Positions 40,127 through 49,758 of a DNA stretch of 64,000 nucleotides are shown here, one piece after another. Position numbers and translations under genes: made by a program. This stretch comes from an uncultured SAR86 cluster bacterium (GTDB lineage Bacteria; Pseudomonadota; Gammaproteobacteria; Magnimaribacterales; AG-339-G14): assembly GCA_902563105.1 (NCBI GenBank), contig CACEVU010000004.1, forward strand, positions 1 to 64,000. The letters run 5' to 3'. Under the pieces are notes generated by a model, which saw nothing but the letters and a program-made list of their open reading frames with translations, was not told the DNA's origin and made no database searches. Position 1 is the first letter of the stretch, and every line of letters begins with the position of its first letter.

Positions 40127-40893
40127 AGTATGTTTATTTCAAATTTATTAGCGTCCTTTATTTGGCTATTTTTATCAAAGGTTGTTTCAAGAATTTCTGC
40201 TTTATTATTTTGATCGATGGTGATTGTAGTTGTAGATCTTGTTCCATAGATATCCGTTTCAATAAATCTATAAGGAAACTCTTCTCCATGATTTTCTTTG
40301 GTAAAAGCTTTTGAAAATTCTAAAGGTTCATTTTTTGGTAACTGCATCATTTTAAAAAGACTTTTACTTGAAATATTTGAATCTAGAATATTTTTAAAAT
40401 CTTTTTCAGCGCTTTTTAATTTTTCAGATTGTTGTTCTAAAGGTCTATTTCCAATCGCATAAGTTATTCCTTCATCTAATTTTTTTTCTAGACCCCTATT
40501 GGAACAAACAATTGCTTCTTGCCCATCAAATAAAATTAAATTAAAACCCTGATAGTTCAATCCTTTAAAAGTATTAATGTACTCCCCAGCCGTATAATCA
40601 GACATGACAAAGTTTTTGACTAAATCACCTCGGCTGGATAATTCTTCTAAAGATTTATGTCTCGTACTTAAAGAGGTAAATTCTTTAACATTAGTCACAG
40701 CTGCAAATTTTCCAAATTCAGTCATTGCCATCCAAGTTCCGTCAAAGTTTTTATCTTTACCCGCTAAAACTTTTGGATTTGTTTGCCACCAGTGCATGTT
40801 CACAGTAGGTCGATCGTAAAACTCATCTCTATTAGAAGAGAGAACTAATTTGTAACTTTTATTGGGTTTGATTGATAAAACGATAAGACACAT
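40123..40893 (-). CDS. NRDE family (TANGO2-like) protein
   Basis: SSNRDEFYDRPTVNMHWW; KNFDGTWMAMTEFGKFAAVTN. Confidence 0.93.
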   Translation of the reverse strand: MCLIVLSIKPNKSYKLVLSSNRDEFYDRPTVNMHWWQTNPKVLAGKDKNFDGTWMAMTEFGKFAAVTNVKEFTSLSTRHKSLEELSSRGDLVKNFVMSDYTAGEYINTFKGLNYQGFNLILFDGQEAIVCSNRGLEKKLDEGITYAIGNRPLEQQSEKLKSAEKDFKNILDSNISSKSLFKMMQLPKNEPLEFSKAFTKENHGEEFPYRFIETDIYGTRSTTTITIDQNNKAEILETTFDKNSQIKDANKFEINIL

Positions 40894-40947
40894 AAAAAAG
40901 GAAAAAGTTTATCAGACACTTTTTATGAGGGATAATCATATTTTTAC

Positions 40948-41748
40948 ATGTTTGAATTTTTTCTTGGCCTAGTTTTTTTGGGCATCTTTGCCGGCCTTCT
41001 TTCTGGATTCTTTGGAATAGGGAGCGGAGTAATTTTAGTACCTGCCTACGTATTCTTATTTAACTTGCTAGATGTACCACAAGAAGTTATTCCGCTTCTC
41101 GCAACGGGAACATCTATGACCACTATGGCGATTACCATTCCCATGGCAGCAATTGTTCATTACAAAAATAGTAACGTTGAGCTGGACATTGTAAAAAAAA
41201 TGTTTTGGGTGGCTTTTGCGATGACTTTTTTTGGGAGATATATTGCGCTTTTCTTCGAAAGCTCAACTTTGCAAATAATAATTGCTATTTCCTTGATCCT
41301 AGCGGCCTTTCAAATTGCTTTCGATTTTAAGCCCAAATCAAAGAATATATCTAAAAGTAATTTGGAATTAGTCGTTGTTGCTGCTCTTTTAGGTTTAATC
41401 ACATCTTTTGTAGGCATCGGGGGTGGAATTCTAATGATTCCATATTTCTTATACAAGGGCTTAAATCCTCATAAAGCAATTGGAACATCTTCTGTTATGG
41501 GTTTTGCGTTAGCAACTTCGGGAGCTTTAGGCTCTCTTCTATTTGCCCCTATAGAATCAAAGGAAATGCAATTTTTTGTTGGCTCGGCTTTTATTCCTGC
41601 AGTAGTAATTACTGGTCTATCAAGTATTTATTTTGCTCGTTTGGGAGCTAATCTATCAGCTAAAACAGAAAGTAAATACTTAAAATTTGCTTTTTCAGTT
41701 CTGATTATCATTGCCGCTTCACGAGTTTTTTACATTACCTTTGTATGA
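40948..41748 (+). CDS. Sulfite exporter TauE/SafE family protein
   Basis: GLLSGFFGIGSGVILVPAYVF; GIGGGILMIPYFLYKGLNPHKAIGTS. Confidence 0.93.
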   Translation: MFEFFLGLVFLGIFAGLLSGFFGIGSGVILVPAYVFLFNLLDVPQEVIPLLATGTSMTTMAITIPMAAIVHYKNSNVELDIVKKMFWVAFAMTFFGRYIALFFESSTLQIIIAISLILAAFQIAFDFKPKSKNISKSNLELVVVAALLGLITSFVGIGGGILMIPYFLYKGLNPHKAIGTSSVMGFALATSGALGSLLFAPIESKEMQFFVGSAFIPAVVITGLSSIYFARLGANLSAKTESKYLKFAFSVLIIIAASRVFYITFV

Positions 41749-42548
41749 TTGTAAATATAGATCCAGTCGCGTTTTACCTGCCAATTCCATTTATTGGTTC
41801 TTGGCCTATTTATTGGTATGGCATTTCCTGGTTGATAGCAATCTTAGCTATAAATTATTCAGCAAAACTCTATGCTAATTCTAATGACGAAATTAATAAA
41901 AAAGTGATAGATGATTTCATTTTCTATGGTGTTTTGGGAGCAATTCTTGGAGGGAGGATTGGTTATATGTTCTTCTACGGTGTAGAGGCTTTAATTAGAG
42001 ACCCAGCAGCAATTTTCAGGATTTGGGAAGGAGGATTGTCCTTTCATGGAGGTTTAATCGGAGTATTGGTTAGCTTTTTTCTATTTTCTTCATCTAGAAA
42101 AATTTCTTTTTTTAAACTTGCTGATCACATGGCAATATTTTTACCTTTAGGATTAGGATCTGTAAGAATCGGAAATTTTCTTGGCGGAGAACTTTTAGGA
42201 AGGCCAACCGACGTTTCCTGGGGAATAATTTATTCAGTCGATTCATTAGGTTTAACTAGACACCCTTCACAACTTTATCAAGCTTTTTCTGAAGGATTAG
42301 TAATGTTCATAATTCTGTTTTTAGTCGCTAAAAAGAATCCTCCTAAGATGTTTTTGTCAGGCTTATTTTTATTTTTGTATGGTTTTTTCAGAACCATAAC
42401 AGAAAATTTCAGGACTCCAGACGCTCATATTGGATTTGATTTTTTTGATACTTTAACTAGAGGTCAGCTGCTGTCTTTCCCCATGATTATTTTTGGTATA
42501 GTTTTAATATATTTAAGTTTAAAAAAAAGAAATGAAGCAGTATCTTGA
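41745..42548 (+). CDS. lgt: Prolipoprotein diacylglyceryl transferase
   Basis: [42 protein letters not shown]. Confidence 0.96.
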   Translation: MIVNIDPVAFYLPIPFIGSWPIYWYGISWLIAILAINYSAKLYANSNDEINKKVIDDFIFYGVLGAILGGRIGYMFFYGVEALIRDPAAIFRIWEGGLSFHGGLIGVLVSFFLFSSSRKISFFKLADHMAIFLPLGLGSVRIGNFLGGELLGRPTDVSWGIIYSVDSLGLTRHPSQLYQAFSEGLVMFIILFLVAKKNPPKMFLSGLFLFLYGFFRTITENFRTPDAHIGFDFFDTLTRGQLLSFPMIIFGIVLIYLSLKKRNEAVS

Positions 42549-43326
42549 ATTAATTGAAAAAATTCTTAATGAGGGAATCGAGAGATCAGATAGGACAGGC
42601 ACAGGAAGAAAAAGTATCTTTGGTCATCAAATGCAATTTGATCTTGATGAAGGCTTCCCTTTGGTTACTACAAAAAAAGTCCACTTAAAATCAATTATTC
42701 ACGAGTTAATTTGGTTTCTGGCAGGATCAACTAACATAAAATACTTGAAAGATAATGGCGTGTCTATTTGGGACGAATGGGCCGATGAAAATGGTGAATT
42801 AGGTCCTGTTTATGGTGCACAGTGGCGTTCGTGGCCAAATCCTGATGGAAGTTCTACGGATCAAATCAAAAGCTTAGTTAAAAATATTAAATCAAATCCG
42901 AATTCAACCAGACATATAGTGAGTGCTTGGAATCCTAGTCAGGTTGATGAAATGGCTCTTCCGCCATGTCATGCATTGTTTCAGTTTTTTGTTGCCGACT
43001 CGAAACTATCTTGTCAGCTTTATCAAAGAAGTGCAGACGTATTTTTAGGAGTTCCTTTTAATATTGCCTCCTATGCTTTATTGACTTTAATGATTGCTCA
43101 AGTATGTGGGCTCAAGCCAGGCAAGTTTGTCCATACATTAGGTGATGCCCATTTGTATTTGAATCATCTGGAACAGGCCAAACTACAAATTACTAGAGAG
43201 CCATTAAAGTTGCCTTCTATCAAAATAAACTCTTCCATAAATAATCTTGAAGACTTTGTTTATGCAGACTTTAAAATTTTAAATTACGAAAGTCATCCTG
43301 CTATTTCAGCTCCAATATCAGTTTAA
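42532..43326 (+). CDS. thyA: Thymidylate synthase
   Basis: [49 protein letters not shown]. Confidence 0.97.
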   Translation: MKQYLELIEKILNEGIERSDRTGTGRKSIFGHQMQFDLDEGFPLVTTKKVHLKSIIHELIWFLAGSTNIKYLKDNGVSIWDEWADENGELGPVYGAQWRSWPNPDGSSTDQIKSLVKNIKSNPNSTRHIVSAWNPSQVDEMALPPCHALFQFFVADSKLSCQLYQRSADVFLGVPFNIASYALLTLMIAQVCGLKPGKFVHTLGDAHLYLNHLEQAKLQITREPLKLPSIKINSSINNLEDFVYADFKILNYESHPAISAPISV

Positions 43327-43817
43327 TGTCAATAAATCTTATCTGTGCTCTTTCTAAAAATAATATCATTGGAATAAACAATAAACTTCCTTGGAATATC
43401 TCTGAAGACTTAAAAAGATTTAAAGATTTAACAAGCGAAAACTGGATAGTCATGGGAAGAAAAACTTTTGATTCGATTGGGAGGCCTCTTCCTAATAGAA
43501 GGAACGTCATCCTAAGTGAGAATTTAGATCTTAAAATATCCGGAGCAGAAGTTTTACACTCTCCTCAAGAAGTTCTTAATTTGTATTATGCTGATGGTGA
43601 TGAAAAAGATCTTTTTGTGATTGGAGGAACTTTTATCTACAAAATATTTATTAAACACTGTGACTACTTAAATATTACCTACGTTGATAAAGAGTACGAG
43701 GGAGACGCTTATTTTCCAAAAATCAACTGGAACGAATGGAGTTTAGAGAATGAAGTAAAAAGCTATGACGAAGGGGAAAAGGCAGATTTTTATTTTAGAG
43801 ATTTTAAAAGGATTTAA
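43326..43817 (+). CDS. folA: Dihydrofolate reductase
   Basis: NNKLPWNISEDLKRFKDLT; VMGRKTFDSIGRPLPNRRNVILS. Confidence 0.95.
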   Translation: MSINLICALSKNNIIGINNKLPWNISEDLKRFKDLTSENWIVMGRKTFDSIGRPLPNRRNVILSENLDLKISGAEVLHSPQEVLNLYYADGDEKDLFVIGGTFIYKIFIKHCDYLNITYVDKEYEGDAYFPKINWNEWSLENEVKSYDEGEKADFYFRDFKRI

Positions 43818-45205
43818 CTTTCTTCTTCCAAGTCTTTGATCCTTAGTTCAAGCATTTCTACCCTTTTCTTTTCTTTCTCAGTATATGTCAGCCAATTCAA
43901 AGCTTGTGTTCTCAACTTGTCTTGTCTTTTTTCCTTTGCTTCTTTGTCTTTAATTTTAATGTCAGATAATCTATCTATCGCTGTTCTAAAGAATTTAGTT
44001 GCATCTTCAAAATCTTGCAATTCATAGGCAACTTGTCCTAAGAGAATATTAACCGTGACGGGATCTTTTAGTTTCCCTTTCTTAAGTCCTAGTTGAAGAG
44101 CTTGTTTTGCTTTTTTGTACCTATCTGTAGCTAAATAGATCTGGCCCAGAAAAACATATAATTCGCCTTCTTCTGATTTAAGTGCAGCCTTCTCGTAAAC
44201 CGGTTCAGCTTTATCCAATTCTTGTGCCATGTGCCATCCTTGAGCTAAATATTTAAGGTGTTTTTCGTTTTCTTTTACAAAATCGTTTTCAATACCATAA
44301 TTTATTACTCTGGCTGCTTTAAGAGGAGCATCAGCTCTCATTAATAGTTGATATAGAGAAACGTACTCTGTTTCTTTATCTAAAAGTCTTTGGTCGTGGG
44401 CAGCTTCTAAAGCGGATAGCTGTTTTGTTTCTTTTTTAAGTTCGCCATACACACCAGAAAGTTGTGTCCAATATCTTTTTTTAGGATAAAACCTCACTAA
44501 CTCCTCAAATAATGGAAGCATATCTTCTATCCTCTCATTTTCATTGTACAAAGCAACTAACAAATTGTAAGTAGATTCTTTGGGTTTTGATTTGTTTGCT
44601 TTGGCAACGCAAAGTGCTTTTTCAGAAAAATTCAGCGCTTTCTTTTTTTCTTTAAGTTGCCAGTAGGAAGCTGCAATGATGTCAAAACCTAAAGAGCTCG
44701 GATTGGTTTCCATTGAGATCCATTGTTCCATATAGTCTATTGCGGTGTTGTAACTTCCCTCTGCATAAGAAAGTTGTCCTAGCATTGAGATAACATTTGA
44801 TTTTAACCTAGGATCAGCATCTTCAATGGAAAGGAATTTTTTATAATTTCTTTTTGCGGATTTCAAATCATCGTTTACTGAATCAATGTAGGCAAAATAG
44901 TAATACATTTGGGCTTTATCGGATTCCGTTAGTCCGTTATCGGATTCCATTTTTAAAAGAACATTTTTTGCCTTTATAAGATCTTCGTTTTCAGCTTGTA
45001 AGAAAGGAAAAAGTTCCTTTAAATATTTTTGAGCTTGTTTACTGGGTAATTTTGCAACTTGTCTTTTAGGCTTTGAAAGTTCTGAACCAAGACATTTTTT
45101 CAAGGTGTATCCAGGGAAATCAAATTTAGTTTGTTCAGCATCACCTTTATTTTGTAAAAAAACATGATTTGAAAATAAAAATAGAATTAAAAATAATCTA
45201 ACCAT
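43814..45205 (-). CDS. TPR-repeat exported protein of a TonB2-type system
   Basis: Signal peptide, repeated TPR-like helices; directly downstream of tonB. Confidence 0.8.
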   Translation of the reverse strand: MVRLFLILFLFSNHVFLQNKGDAEQTKFDFPGYTLKKCLGSELSKPKRQVAKLPSKQAQKYLKELFPFLQAENEDLIKAKNVLLKMESDNGLTESDKAQMYYYFAYIDSVNDDLKSAKRNYKKFLSIEDADPRLKSNVISMLGQLSYAEGSYNTAIDYMEQWISMETNPSSLGFDIIAASYWQLKEKKKALNFSEKALCVAKANKSKPKESTYNLLVALYNENERIEDMLPLFEELVRFYPKKRYWTQLSGVYGELKKETKQLSALEAAHDQRLLDKETEYVSLYQLLMRADAPLKAARVINYGIENDFVKENEKHLKYLAQGWHMAQELDKAEPVYEKAALKSEEGELYVFLGQIYLATDRYKKAKQALQLGLKKGKLKDPVTVNILLGQVAYELQDFEDATKFFRTAIDRLSDIKIKDKEAKEKRQDKLRTQALNWLTYTEKEKKRVEMLELRIKDLEEES

Positions 45206-45208
45206 AGC

Positions 45209-45955
45209 TTACCCCTGTATTCCTCTGCAATTTTCAGGAACGTATCCTGGACCTTTTCCTTCTCCTTCAAGAACAAAAGTTATTCTTTGAGTTACTCCTT
45301 CTACTTCCACTGCATTTCCATCTCTTATGAGTGGTTTATATTTATATCTTAACGCAGCTCTTATTGCAGCTCTATCAAAAATTCCTTTAGGAATAGACTG
45401 AACTACTTCTGGATCTCTTACCGATCCTACTTCAGTAACTACATACTTGAGAACCACACAACCCTCTATACCTCTTTCAGCAGCCCTTCTTGGATATTGA
45501 GGCGGAACTTGAAAGATTGGAACATATGAACCATCCATGAAAACACCAGATCTTCTTTTCTTAAAGTTAAGATTTGGAGTAACTGATTGATCAAGTAATT
45601 CCTCGATATTTTCAATATCAACTTCAGGAGGCAATTGATCGGGCTCTGGCTCTGCCTCATCTGGTCTTTCAACTGAATCAATTAGTTCTGGATCTCTAAC
45701 CGGCATGACAACGTCAACGATTTTTCTCAAATTAGATTCATCTAAAGATACCTCTCCAGTTGCAATCAATAAAGCCATTAGCAATATTGATGCAAATGAA
45801 ACAACAGTTCCTCCGGCAGCAGCAAGACCATATTTTTGGTAAGGACTATCATCGTCAATAATTTTTCTGAGAGAAAAAGAGTTTTCCTCTTTCAGTTGTA
45901 ACTCTGAAATTCTATAAAAAAATTTAGAAAAAATTTTTCTGAGTAGTTTTTGCAT
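45209..45955 (-). CDS. TonB family protein
   Basis: Single TM; PPQYPRRAAERGIEGCVVLKYVVTEVGSVRDPEVV...FDRAAIRAALRYKYKP. Confidence 0.93.
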   Translation of the reverse strand: MQKLLRKIFSKFFYRISELQLKEENSFSLRKIIDDDSPYQKYGLAAAGGTVVSFASILLMALLIATGEVSLDESNLRKIVDVVMPVRDPELIDSVERPDEAEPEPDQLPPEVDIENIEELLDQSVTPNLNFKKRRSGVFMDGSYVPIFQVPPQYPRRAAERGIEGCVVLKYVVTEVGSVRDPEVVQSIPKGIFDRAAIRAALRYKYKPLIRDGNAVEVEGVTQRITFVLEGEGKGPGYVPENCRGIQG

Positions 45956-46365
45956 TAAAAATCAGGTTCTGAAGCTATAGAAATATCTATGACTCCTGCT
46001 TCTCTTACTTCATCCATTACATCAATTATTGTATCTGCAGTAGACTTTTCGTCTGCTTGAATAACAACCGTACCTTGAGGATTTTCTGCAATCATCCTTA
46101 TTACATTTGCCTTTACTTGTCTGACATCAATTCTTCTGCCATCCATATAAATTTCTCCTGCAGAGCCTATAGCTATAAGAATAGCAGCGTTTTCAGTTAC
46201 CTCTGCAGTTTCCGAATCAGGACGATTTATTTCTAAACCAGGCTCTTTTATGAAATTTGCTGTAACAATAAAAAATATCAAAAGAATAAATACGACATCC
46301 AACATTGGAGTAATATTTGGTTCATCTTTTTCTTCAACTGCCTGACTTATAAGTGATCTTCTCAT
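45955..46365 (-). CDS. exbD: ExbD/TolR family protein
   Basis: EPNITPMLDVVFILLIFFIVTANF. Confidence 0.95.
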   Translation of the reverse strand: MRRSLISQAVEEKDEPNITPMLDVVFILLIFFIVTANFIKEPGLEINRPDSETAEVTENAAILIAIGSAGEIYMDGRRIDVRQVKANVIRMIAENPQGTVVIQADEKSTADTIIDVMDEVREAGVIDISIASEPDF

Positions 46366-46370
46366 TATAT

Positions 46371-46895
46371 TTACTCAAAAGTTAAGTGTTCTTGTAACAA
46401 ATCAGATTGTTTTTTTGCTTTTTGTTCTAAAATTCTTGAAGCAAATGTAGCAGGAATTGCTGCCATTAACCCAGCCATTGCAGGGATTGTAGCTTTGGCA
46501 ACGCCGCCAGCCATTGCTTTAGCATCTCCTCCACCTGTTACAGCAAGAATATGAAAGACTTCAATCATTCCTAGTATAGTACCTAATAAGCCTAACAAAG
46601 GCGCAAGAACAATGGCCACTCTAATGTATTCTAAATTGCTGGTTATTTTTACATTTGCCTTTGAAATCAACATTGATCTGATTTGATGGCCAGACCAGGA
46701 TTTGCGCATCGGCGTTTCTTTCCAGGCATGCTGAATATCTTTTTCTACCTCGTCATGAATATATTTAAAGTACCAAAACCTTTCTAGGATAAAACTCCAC
46801 ATCAGAATTATTAATAAGCCTATGAAAAGGACTACGCCTCCGCCTTTTTCAAAAAAATCTAAAAGAGTATCTTGAAGTCCAAACAGAAAAGCCAT
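46371..46895 (-). CDS. exbB: MotA/TolQ/ExbB proton channel family
   Basis: LAPLLGLLGTILGMIEVFHILAVTGGGDAKAMAGGVAKA. Confidence 0.95.
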   Translation of the reverse strand: MAFLFGLQDTLLDFFEKGGGVVLFIGLLIILMWSFILERFWYFKYIHDEVEKDIQHAWKETPMRKSWSGHQIRSMLISKANVKITSNLEYIRVAIVLAPLLGLLGTILGMIEVFHILAVTGGGDAKAMAGGVAKATIPAMAGLMAAIPATFASRILEQKAKKQSDLLQEHLTFE

Positions 46896-46900
46896 TTTAA

Positions 46901-48274
46901 TTAGTCTTTGTTTTCTTCAGAAGCCGCAGCTATCATCCCTGTGCTTTGTTCTTCTAAAACCGTAAGAATATTTTTAGCATAATTAGCCATAATTGCTGCC
47001 ATGAAAGTAGCTGGTATAGCTGTCATCAATCCGAGCATAGTTGTAACAAGCGCTTCAGAAATACCATTTGCCATAGTCTTAGGATCGCCTGTTCCAAATA
47101 ATGTAATGGCTTGGAAAGTATTTATCATTCCTGTAATCGTTCCAAATAAACCCAACAATGGCGCTACGACGGAAATTAACCTTACAAGCCAGATTCCGGT
47201 ATCGATAGACGCTCGTTCAACAAGAATTTGTTCGGCAAGTTTCAATTCTAATGTTTCGACATCTGCACCTTTATTGCTTTCAGCAACATCAAAGATTCTT
47301 GATAAAGGGTTGTTTCCAATCCTAGACCCAGTTGCTTCTTTTTTAACGTTTTTGTCAACAGAATAAAGAATATAAGTTCTCCAACCGAAAATTCCGGTTG
47401 CAAGCAAGAACAGAAGAATGATTGTATAACCAGTTATCCTTCCGTATTGAATCTGTTCAAAAAAGCTAGGTAATGAAATCAAGTTAGTTAATAAAGCTCC
47501 TCCTTGAGGTCCAGTAGGGTCTATAGCAAATTCCACAAATCCTGTATCAGTATCATGAACATCGTAGGTCCCTCCAAGGTATCTACCAGGTTGTCTTGGT
47601 AAAGTCTCATAAGCCCCTCTAGCAGGAAGATAGGTGAGATATTCACCTTCTGTTACCGCATTGAAATTTCCAATCCTTACAACGTTTTCTTGAGAAGTTT
47701 GCCCTTCGTTGTCTACAACTGTAGCTTCGAATTTCTGAACATTTCCTGAAGCAATTAGTTCTCTCTGTAATTCGTACCAAAGTCTTTCAAGTTCCTCGAT
47801 AGAAGCCAAACTTATGCCTTCACCCATTCTCTTTGATAGGTCTTTTAAGAAAATTTCTCTATCTTGGCCAAATTGTCCTGAAGTAACTGCAGACTCAAAT
47901 TGTTGTTGGGTATCAGAAGCAACCCCTTGAAGATGACCAAAAGTTTCGTACAAAGAACCCAGTCTAGTTTTGAGTTGCTCTTCTAAAAGAACAAGTTTTG
48001 CATCATTAGCTTCAAATCTTCCTTCTAGCTCGGTAGCGATTGCCTCGAGTCTAGCTCTTTCAGCTTTAGCATTTGCTAATAAAGTTGCTTGACGATTTCT
48101 TTCTCTGGCAAATTTTTCTTCTCTTTCTGAGGCTTCTTCAGACTCAGCAAATTTTCCTTGCTGAACGAGCTCAAGTAACTGATCTAAAGATAAAGCACTA
48201 TCGGGTTTCTCTTCCTGCAGAAAAGCAAGAGATGAAAATATGGTAAAAAATAGTATTAAAAATTTAGTTTTCAT
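46901..48274 (-). CDS. Long ExbB-like (TtpC-type) MotA/TolQ/ExbB protein with N-terminal coiled coil
   Basis: N-terminal coiled coil; SVVAPLLGLFGTITGMINTFQAITLFGTGDPKTMANGISEALVTT. Confidence 0.92.
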   Translation of the reverse strand: MKTKFLILFFTIFSSLAFLQEEKPDSALSLDQLLELVQQGKFAESEEASEREEKFARERNRQATLLANAKAERARLEAIATELEGRFEANDAKLVLLEEQLKTRLGSLYETFGHLQGVASDTQQQFESAVTSGQFGQDREIFLKDLSKRMGEGISLASIEELERLWYELQRELIASGNVQKFEATVVDNEGQTSQENVVRIGNFNAVTEGEYLTYLPARGAYETLPRQPGRYLGGTYDVHDTDTGFVEFAIDPTGPQGGALLTNLISLPSFFEQIQYGRITGYTIILLFLLATGIFGWRTYILYSVDKNVKKEATGSRIGNNPLSRIFDVAESNKGADVETLELKLAEQILVERASIDTGIWLVRLISVVAPLLGLFGTITGMINTFQAITLFGTGDPKTMANGISEALVTTMLGLMTAIPATFMAAIMANYAKNILTVLEEQSTGMIAAASEENKD

Positions 48275-49038
48275 TGCATTACCTCTGCAGCTGGAACAGG
48301 CATCTCAAGAATATCAACAGTTTTAACTTTTTTTGCCATTGCAATCCCATCACGAATAGAGTTTCTGTATCTTCCAGGCAAAGATTCCCAAGACTGAGTC
48401 TCTTTATTGTAAATTCCAGTTTCTGATAAATCTGAAGTTTGATAGGCAAGAACTAATCTTCCAATTCTTAATATGTTGACGTCTCTTTCTTGTTCATCTA
48501 TTAAAATAGTGTCTTTGTAGGTGTCGATTTTTCTTCCATACTCCGATTCAACAGCATAACCATCTAAAACCTGTCTAAGTTTTTCAGCAGGAGAAACTAC
48601 AGGATTATCTAAAGCAGCTTGAATAAAAGATAGTCTTTCAGTTCTTTCTCCAGATCGAAAAGGCACATCTAAGGCAATAAATTGCTTTAATCCTTCGAAC
48701 ATTCTTCTTGCAAGAGGGGGTATTTGACGTTGAAGGACCGTTGAGTCTTTCATGGTTTTTTCAATTTCTTTCATTCTCTCAACTTGTCGTTTTATTTGTT
48801 TCCTTTTTTGAGCGTTGTAAACCTTTAAACCTTCTATTTGCTTACTGACGCTTTTATACTCAGATGAGTCTTTATCAGTACTAACTTGAAAAGAATCTAT
48901 TTTTTCTTGAGAAGCTTGTGCAATCAGAGCCCTCTCTTTATTAACTTCTAAAACCGGTTCTAATTGAGCACTTAAATATAATGACGCAGTTAATAAAAAA
49001 AACGTTAAAATTGCCCTTTTTAACTTGTATGTAAACAT
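48271..49038 (-). CDS. DUF3450 family periplasmic protein
   Basis: Signal peptide; coiled coil; RQIPPLARRMFEGLKQFIALDVPF; TonB2-cluster context. Confidence 0.88.
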   Translation of the reverse strand: MFTYKLKRAILTFFLLTASLYLSAQLEPVLEVNKERALIAQASQEKIDSFQVSTDKDSSEYKSVSKQIEGLKVYNAQKRKQIKRQVERMKEIEKTMKDSTVLQRQIPPLARRMFEGLKQFIALDVPFRSGERTERLSFIQAALDNPVVSPAEKLRQVLDGYAVESEYGRKIDTYKDTILIDEQERDVNILRIGRLVLAYQTSDLSETGIYNKETQSWESLPGRYRNSIRDGIAMAKKVKTVDILEMPVPAAEVMQ

Positions 49039-49188
49039 TATTAATCCCCTGACTATTTTAAGATTAAAGCAAAAAAAGTGGTCGAAAACTAGCAGTGTTT
49101 TGACCACAAGGTCTAAACTTTATTGTTAAAACAAAATATTTGCAACTTGTAATAGTTTTTAAGAAAAAGTAGTGAACAAAGAATTTAA

Positions 49189-49758
49189 ATGAGTCAAGTA
49201 AGTACCAATGAATTTAAACAAGGTATGAAAATTATTCTTGATCAATCTCCATGCGAGATTATTGAAAATGAATTCCATAAGCCAGGGAAAGGTCAAGCTG
49301 TGATGAGAATCAAGTATCGGGATCTACTGACGAACAGAGTTTTAGAGAGGACTTTTAAAACAGGGGAATCGGTAGAAAAAGCAGATATTTTTAGCAAAGA
49401 AATGCAATTTTTATACAAAGAAAACGAAAAGGTTATTTTGATGAATTGTAACAGTTACGAACAATTCGAATGCGATCAGTCAAAAATTGAAAAACAACTT
49501 GCTTGGATGAAGGAAGGAGAAAACTATGAAGTCATATTTTGGGAAGACTCTTTAATCTCTATTGAAATAGATAATTTTGTGGAAATAAAAATCAAAGAGA
49601 CCGATCCAGGCTTAAAAGGAGATACAGCAACAAATACCTTCAAACCAGCTATTTTAGAAAATGGTTTGGAAATTAAAGTTCCCTTATTTATATCTCCTGG
49701 TGATTATATTTCAGTAGATACCAGAAATATGGAGTATCAAGGAAGAGCAAACAAATGA
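49189..49758 (+). CDS. efp: Elongation factor P
   Basis: FHKPGKGQAVMRIKYRDLLT; DPGLKGDTATNTFKPA. Confidence 0.97.
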   Translation: MSQVSTNEFKQGMKIILDQSPCEIIENEFHKPGKGQAVMRIKYRDLLTNRVLERTFKTGESVEKADIFSKEMQFLYKENEKVILMNCNSYEQFECDQSKIEKQLAWMKEGENYEVIFWEDSLISIEIDNFVEIKIKETDPGLKGDTATNTFKPAILENGLEIKVPLFISPGDYISVDTRNMEYQGRANK

